Shown here in pieces: positions 9,412 to 17,660 of a DNA stretch of 64,000 nucleotides. Below the pieces are notes generated by a model that did no database searches, was not told the origin of the DNA, and was given only the letters and a program-made list of their open reading frames with translations. The position numbers and the translations under genes were made by a program. The DNA comes from Polaromonas sp. (GTDB lineage: Bacteria; Pseudomonadota; Gammaproteobacteria; Burkholderiales; Burkholderiaceae_C). Every line of letters begins with the position of its first letter. Within the stretch, counting starts at the first letter, position 1. Location: positions 124,001 through 188,000 of the forward strand of contig NZ_JAQSDA010000025.1 of the NCBI RefSeq assembly GCF_029945685.1, in the 5' to 3' direction.

Positions 9412-10137
9412 ATGAAACACCAGCCGCGGATATTGATTGTGGAAGACGAACCAGCGATTGCAGAGCTCATCGCGGTGAACCTGACGCACGGTGGCTTCAC
9501 CCCGGTGATTGCCGGCGACAGCGTTGCTGCCCAGCGCGAACTCGATGCGGTGCTTCCCGATGTCATCCTGCTGGACTGGATGCTGCCGGGGCAAAGCGGG
9601 CTGTCGCTGGCGCGGCACCTGCGCAAGCAGGCCCGTACCAGAAGCATTCCCATCCTGATGCTGACCGCCAAGGGCGACGAGCCCGACAAGGTCGCAGGAC
9701 TGGATGCCGGCGCCGACGACTACATCACCAAGCCGTTTTCCACTCAGGAATTGCTGGCCCGGATCCGCGCGGTGTTGCGCCGGCGCGCGCCGGAGTCGGT
9801 CAGCGACAGCGTGACGGTCGGCGAGTTGATGCTCGACGCTGCCACGCACCGAATTTCCTTTCAGGGGCAGGAACTCAAGCTCGGTCCCACGGAGTTCAAG
9901 CTGCTGCACTACCTGATGAAACATGCCGAGCGGGTACACAGCCGCAGCACCTTGCTTGACAAGATCTGGGGTGACCATGTGTTCATCGAGGAACGCACGG
10001 TGGATGTGCATGTCAAGCGCCTGCGCGAGGCGCTCGGCGCGGCCGGGACGATGGTGGAAACAGTACGCGGCGCCGGTTACAGGCTGACATCGCTGACAAC
10101 GGTTGGTCAGCCCGCTGCTGCACAATCAGGGACATGA
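9412..10137 (+). CDS. phoB: Phosphate regulon response regulator PhoB
   Basis: The start is at 9412 (MKHQPRILIVEDEPAIAELI); the longer frame reaching into phoU is not coding. 241 residues. Receiver domain with acidic pocket E11-D12, phospho-acceptor D55 (LLDWMLPG) and the conserved Lys in YITKPF. The C-terminal winged helix shows LGPTEFKLLHYLM and ERTVDVHVKRLREAL, the OmpR/PhoB DNA-recognition part. It binds Pho boxes such as the one before pstS. It overlaps phoR by 4 bp (ATGA). Confidence 0.96.
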   Translation: MKHQPRILIVEDEPAIAELIAVNLTHGGFTPVIAGDSVAAQRELDAVLPDVILLDWMLPGQSGLSLARHLRKQARTRSIPILMLTAKGDEPDKVAGLDAGADDYITKPFSTQELLARIRAVLRRRAPESVSDSVTVGELMLDAATHRISFQGQELKLGPTEFKLLHYLMKHAERVHSRSTLLDKIWGDHVFIEERTVDVHVKRLREALGAAGTMVETVRGAGYRLTSLTTVGQPAAAQSGT

Positions 10138-11477
10138 TCAATCGCTGGATAACTTTTGCAGCCTGTTTGCTGCTCGGGTCTGGCGTGGGTTGGTGGATGG
10201 CCGGCAAGGACGGCATAGAACCGGGGCTGCTGGTCGCCGGTTTTTTGTGGCTACTGCTTGACACCCTGCAGATCGCGCGCTTGTTGAAGTGGTTGCGGGC
10301 CGAGCAGAGCGCTGAAGAGCCGGGCTCTTTGTCCGGTGCGTCTGCGCCAACCGGCGGGGTGTGGGGGGAGATCGCCGACCGGACCCGCCGCATGCTCAAG
10401 AACCGCGATCGCCACTACCAGGAAAGCCAGGCTCGGCTCAACGAATTCCTCGCGGCCATGCAGGCTTCACCCAACGGCGTGGTGCTGCTCGATGCGGAAG
10501 GGCGGATTGAATGGTGTAACCAGACAGCCGCGCAGCATTTCGGTTTTGACGCTCAGCGCGACGTGATGCAACACATCGCCAATCTCGTGCGGGACCCTGC
10601 TTTTACGGCTTATCTGGGCTCGGGCAACTTCTCCCGTGATGTGATGATTCCTGGCGGCCGGTCAACGCCGGCGCGGCCCATCAAGCTGGCCGTGCATCTG
10701 CATGCCTACGGCCGGGACCGCAAACTGCTGCTGTCGCGGGATGTCACCGCGCTTGAGCTGGCGGAAGCCATGCGCCGCGATTTTGTGGCCAATGTGTCGC
10801 ATGAAATCCGCACGCCGTTGACGGTGTTGTCGGGCTTTATTGAAACGCTGCAGACCCTGCCGCTCAAGGAGCATGAGAGAACCCGGTATCTGGGCCTGAT
10901 GGCGCAGCAGTCGCAGCGCATGCAGACGCTGGTCAGCGACCTGCTTACCTTGTCCCGACTGGAGGGCAGCCCGCTGCCCGATACCGGCGAGTGGGTGACG
11001 ACGGGAGCCTTGCTGGCGCAATGCGAACAGGAGGCGCGCTCGCTGTCGGCCATGCTGGCCCCTGCGGGTCACAGGCTTGAGTTTGAACCGGGCCCTCCCT
11101 GCGAGCTGGCCGGCGTGCAGAACGAACTTCTCAGCGCCATGTCCAACCTGGTGACCAACGCCGTGCGTTACACCCCACCCGCAGGTCTGATCAAGGTCAG
11201 CTGGCGGTTGCTCGACGACGGGCGTGGAGAATTCCAGGTCCAGGATACTGGGCCTGGCATCGCCGCGGAACACATTCCACGCCTGACTGAGCGTTTTTAC
11301 CGGGTGGATCGCAGCCGCTCACGCGAAACCGGCGGCACCGGGCTGGGCCTGGCGATCGTCAAACACGTCACGCAGCGCCATGGGGCCGAGCTGCGCATTG
11401 AAAGCCAGCCGGGCCAGGGTTCACGCTTTTCCATCGCTTTTCCTGCCGCCCGGGTGCGCCAGCTTCAACTCGTTTGA
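10134..11477 (+). CDS. phoR: Phosphate regulon sensor histidine kinase PhoR
   Basis: 447 residues. Two N-terminal hydrophobic helices (about 5-25 and 29-50) with almost no periplasmic loop, a PAS domain (about 105-200), then the H-box FVANVSHEIRTPL with phospho-acceptor H223. N-box NLVTNAVRYTP, D-box VQDTGPGIA and G-boxes GGTGLGLAIVKH are all intact. This is the membrane-bound phosphate sensor partner of PhoB. Last gene of the pst-pho cluster, convergent with the nitrilase gene that follows. Confidence 0.95.
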   Translation: MINRWITFAACLLLGSGVGWWMAGKDGIEPGLLVAGFLWLLLDTLQIARLLKWLRAEQSAEEPGSLSGASAPTGGVWGEIADRTRRMLKNRDRHYQESQARLNEFLAAMQASPNGVVLLDAEGRIEWCNQTAAQHFGFDAQRDVMQHIANLVRDPAFTAYLGSGNFSRDVMIPGGRSTPARPIKLAVHLHAYGRDRKLLLSRDVTALELAEAMRRDFVANVSHEIRTPLTVLSGFIETLQTLPLKEHERTRYLGLMAQQSQRMQTLVSDLLTLSRLEGSPLPDTGEWVTTGALLAQCEQEARSLSAMLAPAGHRLEFEPGPPCELAGVQNELLSAMSNLVTNAVRYTPPAGLIKVSWRLLDDGRGEFQVQDTGPGIAAEHIPRLTERFYRVDRSRSRETGGTGLGLAIVKHVTQRHGAELRIESQPGQGSRFSIAFPAARVRQLQLV

Positions 11478-11510
11478 TTGCTCGGGCTGGTGCGGCCCTG
11501 ACTGGCTGCG

Positions 11511-12431
11511 TCAGACCGTGGAGATGATCTCGACATCGTTGGCATAGACGTCGATCCGCTTGTCGTACAGGGGAATGGTGGTGCCATTGACCCGGTTGCT
11601 CACCAGCTTGCCCAGGTCCACATCGGCAATCACGATCTGTTCCATGTTGGGCACACCCTCGGCTGCGATGCCGTCACGCGCGAAGGGAAAGTCGGACGGG
11701 GTGATGATGGCGGCCTGGCCGAAATGAAGGCCCAACCCTTCGACGGCGAGATTTCCCACGGTGCCAGTCACGGCAACGTACACCTGGTTTTCGATGGCGC
11801 GTGCATGGCAGCAGTAGCGAACCCGCCAGAAGCCCTGCCTGTCATCGGTGCAGGAAGGCACAAAAATAATGTCAGCCCCCTGTTCGCACACCTTTCTGGA
11901 GAGTTCGGGAAATTCGATGTCATAGCAGATCAGGATGCTGATGCGCCCGTACGGCGTTTCAAACACCTTCAGCTCATTGCCCGGGTCCCCTTTCCATTTT
12001 TCCTTCTCCCAGCGCGTCAGGTGGATCTTGTCCTGGGTAAACACCTTGCCGCCGGGCGTGAAAAGGTAGGCGGTGTTGAGCAGGCGTCCATTGGTGATGG
12101 TTGGGTGGCTGCCGCCGATGATGTGGACACCCCAATGGGCTGCGAGCTCGGTGAACAAGGCAACGTAGCGGTCGGTGTAGCTGTCCATTTCCCGCACGGC
12201 ACGACGCAGGTCACTCGTGTCCATGAAGGACAGCAGCTGCGTGGTGAAAATTTCGGGAAACATCACGAACTGCGGTTTGTAATCACCGGCGGCCTTCATC
12301 ACGAAGCGGACCTGGTTCTCAAAACCGTCCCAGTCGCTGATGGCGCGCAGCAGGTACTGAACGGCGGCGATGCGTACCGTGGTCTGCTGGGGCTTGTGTG
12401 CGGGTTCGCGCGCGAGGTCGGTGTTGCTCAT
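11511..12431 (-). CDS. Carbon-nitrogen hydrolase (nitrilase superfamily)
   Basis: 306 residues. The nitrilase catalytic triad is visible: Glu in VMFPEIFT, Lys in DKIHLTRWEKEKW and Cys in ILICYDIEFPEL. The family hydrolyses amides or nitriles; the substrate is unknown here. The start overlaps the stop of the upstream GNAT gene (ATGA). In many bacteria (YhcX-like proteins) GNAT and nitrilase modules form one fused polypeptide in the same order, so the two products here probably act as a pair. Confidence 0.88.
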   Translation of the reverse strand: MSNTDLAREPAHKPQQTTVRIAAVQYLLRAISDWDGFENQVRFVMKAAGDYKPQFVMFPEIFTTQLLSFMDTSDLRRAVREMDSYTDRYVALFTELAAHWGVHIIGGSHPTITNGRLLNTAYLFTPGGKVFTQDKIHLTRWEKEKWKGDPGNELKVFETPYGRISILICYDIEFPELSRKVCEQGADIIFVPSCTDDRQGFWRVRYCCHARAIENQVYVAVTGTVGNLAVEGLGLHFGQAAIITPSDFPFARDGIAAEGVPNMEQIVIADVDLGKLVSNRVNGTTIPLYDKRIDVYANDVEIISTV

Positions 12432-13102
12432 GCTCTTGCCTCCTCCTGCAGGGCCGCGGCCAACTGCAGGGTGGGTTTTCTCGCGGGGTCGTAGTCCGGG
12501 TTGACCCAGGCGATCAGTGCGGCATGACCGAGGGATTCGCTGTCTTCGGGCAGGTAGTTTTCCATGATGCCGCAGTAGCGGAATCCTTCACGCAGCTGAA
12601 AGCTCAGGACAGGGTCCACAAAGTCGCCCCACAGCGTTTTTTTTGCATAGAGTTCTATCGACATCTGCTGGGCGACAACGCTGTACCCCGGCAGCCTGCC
12701 GCAGGCAATGATTCGCCGGAGGTTGAGTTGCCGGCAAATGCGGCGCCGGCCTTCATAAAGGGCGTGACCTACCCGTTTGCCACGCAGGCGCGGGTCGACG
12801 AAAACTTCAGCACCGTACAGGGTGAATCCTGCCGGGTTGTGTGTGTTGAAGGTGCCTGCGGCCGTGATCTGGGACCAGGTGTGTTCGTCTGCCCATTCGT
12901 CCCACGCGATCACCAGCGAACTGGCGCAGCCCACAATGCGCTGGTCCAGTGTGGCGACCAGCTGTCCTTCAGGGAACAGGTCCAGTTGATGGGCAAGCTG
13001 GTCGCGCCGCCAGGGAGCGATGGTGGGGTAGACATGCGCTTGCAGCTTCAGCAGGGCGTCAATGTCTGCGGGGGAGGTCGGACGAACGGATAATTTGGTC
13101 AT
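12428..13102 (-). CDS. GNAT-family N-acetyltransferase
   Basis: 224 residues. The GNAT acetyl-CoA-binding motif A is AEVFVDPRLRGKRVGHALYEGRR (about residues 98-120), in the R-x-x-G-x-G/A form; ASSLVIAWDEW is the preceding strand. It overlaps the nitrilase-family gene by 4 bp. The combination equals a split version of the fused GNAT/carbon-nitrogen hydrolase family. The acceptor substrate is not predictable. Confidence 0.85.
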   Translation of the reverse strand: MTKLSVRPTSPADIDALLKLQAHVYPTIAPWRRDQLAHQLDLFPEGQLVATLDQRIVGCASSLVIAWDEWADEHTWSQITAAGTFNTHNPAGFTLYGAEVFVDPRLRGKRVGHALYEGRRRICRQLNLRRIIACGRLPGYSVVAQQMSIELYAKKTLWGDFVDPVLSFQLREGFRYCGIMENYLPEDSESLGHAALIAWVNPDYDPARKPTLQLAAALQEEARA

Positions 13103-13228
13103 ATGTCATTGTCCTTTTCGGGCCATGCCTTCGCCAGAGCGTCTTGCCGCAAACGGCCGTAGGAGAAAAGCGGCATTGCCCGCGCCGTGTCTCGCGCCTG
13201 TCTTTCCGCCGCGGGAGCGACTGACCTT

Positions 13229-14998
13229 CTAAGGTTGCTGTCGGCCTGGTGCCTGGCCCGGGTCTGCAGCCGGGCCGGAGGCCGCCACGCTGACTCGTTT
13301 ATACAGCGCCACGTTTTCGTTTTTGTCGGTGGGCCGGCGCAGGGTGGCCAGGTAGGCCCACTCGGGCATGTCCACGGTTTGGCTGAGCGTGTCCTGGGCG
13401 TCCGCATCGACCACCAGGTAGGGGCAGACCGCCTTCGCGCCGGCCCGACGCAGCTGGAGTTGCCCATGGTATTGAAAGGCGGCAACCTGGGCAGAATTCA
13501 GACCGTACACCTCGACGCAGGCGCCGGGCTCGACGCGTGCTGCGACCTGTCGCGACAGCGGCGCGTAGCTGCGCGCGTAGTCGAGCAGCGGCAGCCACAG
13601 CGTCATCAGCAGCAGCCAGCACAGCGTGGCGCCGCCGGCGGGCAGGACCATGGATTTCCATACTGCCGCACGCTGGCGGCCGGCCCGCCACCTGACCAGC
13701 CAGGCCCAGGCCAGGGTGGCCAACGCTGCAGCCAGAAAGGCGAGCCAGGAAAAGCTGGGCTCAAAACCAGGCGCCAGCTTGGCGACGTTGGCAGCAGGCT
13801 GCCTGGGCATGCCGGTCTGCATGGCTATCCAGATCACCCAGATGATGATGGCGCAGCCGGTGAAAAACAGCAGCGTGAACCAGTCAATCAGCGAGGCCAC
13901 GCTGCGCTTGAGCGTGGGCAGGGCAAAGGCGGCCAAGGCCGCCAGCGGCGGCAGGCTCAGCAGCAGGCTGCGGTCCGTCGCGGTGGTGGTGACGGTGGCG
14001 GCCAGCGCCACCAGCGCAAACCACAGGGGCAGAGCCACATGCCGACTGGTCAGCTGCCGGCGCCAGCGCCACAAGGTCCAGGCAGCCAGCGGCCAGGCGG
14101 GCCAGGTGAACCAGACCAGCAAACGTGCCAGGCTGCGCCATTCCTTGCGGTCTGCCGGACTTTCCAGGCCGGGAATTTCGATGCGCCAGCGCCAGAGATC
14201 CAGCCTCCAGGACAGGGCTGCCACCGCGAGGGTGAGAGCCCCCGTCAGCAGCACCCAGCGCCAGGCATGGGTAGGGTTGTTGTCTGGCCGGGCGCTTTGT
14301 GCGTTGCCCCATGCCACCAGCGTGCTGCCGGCGCCCAGGAGGGCTGCCACCGTGGGTGCGCCGCTCAGGGCCAGGCCGGCCAGGCCAACCCCCAGCCCCA
14401 GAGCCGGTCCCATCACTTTCCAGGCGTTGCGGTAGGCACTGGCCGCCACCGCGTAAAAAACCAGCGCCGTGAAACCGAGCTGCGCCAGGGCCGGGGTGGT
14501 TTCGTGCGAGAGCTGTGCCAGGCCGAGACTGGCGATCAGTGCCAGCAGGGCGGCATCGGCAATGGCCCGGGCGTAATCAACCGGGCTGGCTTCCCCGCCA
14601 AAGGCAAATGCCACGGGCTGGGCCTGCGGGCTGCGCGCCAAGTAGTAAACGGCGTACCAGGTGCACAGCAGCGTCAGCGCCAGCAGCAGGCCGAACGGTA
14701 TCCGTGCCGCGGAAGCCGGGTCGAGAAAGGGCAGGGCCTTGATCGCCAAGGCGCCCATCCAGTAGGGTGCAAGCGCTTCAAACTCGCCGACCTGCCCCAG
14801 CAGCAGTGGATGCAGCCAGCTGGTGTTGCCGGCGGCCAGTTCGCGCATGGTGCCAAAGGCTGCAATGTCGGCGTTTTTCCAGGGACCGCGTCCCAGGAAG
14901 CCCGGCAAGACATAGGCCAGGCAGAACAGCAGCAACGCGAGCCGGGGCAACCGGCGAACTGCGGACTGGGCAATGATGGCGGGTGAGGGTTTGTTCAA
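13229..14998 (-). CDS. ArnT-like membrane glycosyltransferase (GT39/GT83 family)
   Basis: 589 residues with about 12 hydrophobic segments. The first loop has FLGRGPWKNADIAAFGTMRELAAG, matching the GR-DPW--DE-------RE motif of dolichyl-phosphate-mannose and ArnT transferases, although the usual acidic pair is N-A-D here. The C-terminal ~120 residues form a soluble domain (VEPGACVEVYGLNSAQVAAFQYHGQLQ). Such enzymes move a sugar from a polyprenyl-phosphate carrier to lipid A or another periplasmic acceptor. It lies downstream of the rpmE2 terminator and is therefore separately transcribed. Confidence 0.75.
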   Translation of the reverse strand: MNKPSPAIIAQSAVRRLPRLALLLFCLAYVLPGFLGRGPWKNADIAAFGTMRELAAGNTSWLHPLLLGQVGEFEALAPYWMGALAIKALPFLDPASAARIPFGLLLALTLLCTWYAVYYLARSPQAQPVAFAFGGEASPVDYARAIADAALLALIASLGLAQLSHETTPALAQLGFTALVFYAVAASAYRNAWKVMGPALGLGVGLAGLALSGAPTVAALLGAGSTLVAWGNAQSARPDNNPTHAWRWVLLTGALTLAVAALSWRLDLWRWRIEIPGLESPADRKEWRSLARLLVWFTWPAWPLAAWTLWRWRRQLTSRHVALPLWFALVALAATVTTTATDRSLLLSLPPLAALAAFALPTLKRSVASLIDWFTLLFFTGCAIIIWVIWIAMQTGMPRQPAANVAKLAPGFEPSFSWLAFLAAALATLAWAWLVRWRAGRQRAAVWKSMVLPAGGATLCWLLLMTLWLPLLDYARSYAPLSRQVAARVEPGACVEVYGLNSAQVAAFQYHGQLQLRRAGAKAVCPYLVVDADAQDTLSQTVDMPEWAYLATLRRPTDKNENVALYKRVSVAASGPAADPGQAPGRQQP

Positions 14999-15035
14999 GG
15001 GAGGTCAGGCTGGGCGAAAGGCCTGATTTTGGAGC

Positions 15036-15069
15036 AAAAAAAAGCAGCCTGAGGTTCAGGCTGCTTTTT
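15036..15069 (-). terminator. Intrinsic terminator after rpmE2
   Basis: AGCAGCCTGA-GGT-TCAGGCTGCT (15043-15065) flanked by seven A on the left and four T on the right. Read on the minus strand it is a 10-bp stem followed by a T-run, 26 bp past the rpmE2 stop. It could also stop transcription coming from the other side. Confidence 0.88.
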
Positions 15070-15094
15070 CGTGAGGCCGGAGCAGTTTTGCAGC

Positions 15095-15376
15095 TTACTC
15101 GGCAGCAGGTGCTGCAGCGTCTTTGGCAGCGGTCTTGCCAAAACGGTTGCGGAATTTCTCGACGCGGCCGCCCATGTTGTCCACCGATTTTTGTGTGCCA
15201 GTGTAGAAGGGATGCGACTCGCTGGACGTATCAAGCTTGTACAGCGGCAGTTCGCGGCCGTCTTCCATCTTCACCATTTCTTTGGTGTTGGCGCAGGAGC
15301 GGGTCACAAACTTGAAGTTGTTGGACATGTCCAGGAAACAAACTTCGCGGTAATTGGGGTGAATGCCTTCTTTCAT
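15095..15376 (-). CDS. rpmE2: 50S ribosomal protein L31 type B
   Basis: 93 residues from ATG 15376, with AAGGAAAG just upstream; the longer frame is not coding. [18 protein letters not shown] and [29 protein letters not shown] are diagnostic. It lacks the CxxC pairs of the zinc-binding form and so is the C-minus (type B) paralogue. In place of the usual end it has a short Ala-rich tail. It lies downstream of rho on the same strand, as in many proteobacteria. Confidence 0.96.
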   Translation of the reverse strand: MKEGIHPNYREVCFLDMSNNFKFVTRSCANTKEMVKMEDGRELPLYKLDTSSESHPFYTGTQKSVDNMGGRVEKFRNRFGKTAAKDAAAPAAE

Positions 15377-15470
15377 GATCTTTCCTTGTTCGTTTCGGGA
15401 GCCACTCAAAACCGTTCTGAGCACTTTCCGTGAAGCCTCGCATTATGACATGAAATCAAGCACTTACGAT

Positions 15471-15562
15471 GCCCCCACGCTTTTTCGCTGCGTGTAAACG
15501 CTGCCCCCCGAGGGGGCGCTGCGCCTGCGGCCCGGCGAAGCCGGTTCCGCGGCCCCGGCCGG
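15471..15562 (+). repeat. Dispersed GC-rich multi-hairpin repeat, family R1, copy a
   Basis: Starts GCCCCCACGC, contains the CCCCCCGAGGGGG mini-hairpin and GCGCCTGCGGCCCGGC, ends TTCCGCGGCCCCGGCCGG. It matches six other copies in this window (30385, 32805, 33763, 38700, 45198, 47399). It lies between rpmE2 and the end of rho. Confidence 0.85.
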
Positions 15563-15608
15563 ACCAATCCGGTCAGTGGGCTATACGCTGTAGAGCGGCT
15601 GCGGGGGG

Positions 15609-16871
<1,263 letters not shown>

Positions 16872-16892
16872 GGGGAAACCTTGCGTGAAGTC

Positions 16893-16908
16893 AACTCCTC
16901 GCGGAGTT
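16893..16908 (-). promoter_or_regulatory. Hairpin in the rho leader
   Basis: AACTCC-TCGC-GGAGTT is a 6-bp perfect stem with a 4-nt loop, 22 bp upstream of the rho start codon. Rho is known in other bacteria to control its own leader; whether this hairpin is part of such control is inference. Confidence 0.35.
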
Positions 16909-17139
16909 CAGATAAAAAACGGGGGAGGTCTGAAAGGAAGCTAGAGGCGCTTCACAAACCGGGAACTCGAACCGGCCGGCGGTAGCCGGACAGCGAACAG
17001 GGACATTATGACAGGAAATTGGGGGCGTCTATCGGGGCGGGGGAGGTGCGGGAGCCGGTCCTGGCGAGCCGCTTCATGCCGGAGGGGGCGCCGGCAGGCT
17101 GTGCAGGGACAGCTTGCCGGCGGCCGGGAACAAGGCCGG

Positions 17140-17472
17140 TCAGGCCAGTTGCTGGTCGATGAAGGCGGTCAGCTGCGCCTTGCTCATGGCGCCGACCTTG
17201 GTGGCGGCCAGCTGGCCGTCCTTGAACAGCATCAGCGTCGGGATGCCGCGAATGCCGAACTTGGCTGGGATGTCGCGGTTTTCGTCCACATTCATCTTGG
17301 CGATCTGCAGGCGGCCGTCGTAACCGGTGGCGACTTCGTCCAGAATCGGGGCAATCATCTTGCAGGGGCCGCACCATTCGGCCCAGTAGTCGACCAGCAC
17401 GGGTTTGGAGGCCTGCAGCACGTCGGCTTCGAAGGTGGCATCGGTGGTATGTTTGATCAGTTCGCTCGCCAT
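17140..17472 (-). CDS. trxA: Thioredoxin 1
   Basis: 110 residues with the active site WCGPCK in [19 protein letters not shown] and the cis-proline loop [14 protein letters not shown]. Standard length and fold. It reduces disulfides in cytoplasmic proteins. AAAGGAG lies at the right distance upstream of the start. Divergent from addB, upstream of rho on the same strand with a 268-bp gap in which I see no other gene. Confidence 0.97.
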   Translation of the reverse strand: MASELIKHTTDATFEADVLQASKPVLVDYWAEWCGPCKMIAPILDEVATGYDGRLQIAKMNVDENRDIPAKFGIRGIPTLMLFKDGQLAATKVGAMSKAQLTAFIDQQLA

Positions 17473-17660
17473 GGCGGCTCCTTTGTCTGGTTGGGATGAT
17501 TACGGTAAGGTAGGGCAGAAGTTGCAGCCATTGTGGCAGAAAGCAAGTGGCCGGGTCGGGCGCCCAGGGGCTATCGGCCCGATAGCAATCATTCGATTTA
17601 CGGCTTTCCGGCCCTCCTTGCACTGATTCATCCACAGACCCTTGTCCCACTGCCTTCCCC

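Noticed and set aside
13187-14986. 599-codon open frame opposite the ArnT-like gene
   Set aside because: Its translation is Gln/Gly/Arg-rich with no recognisable domain, while the minus strand encodes a clear membrane glycosyltransferase.
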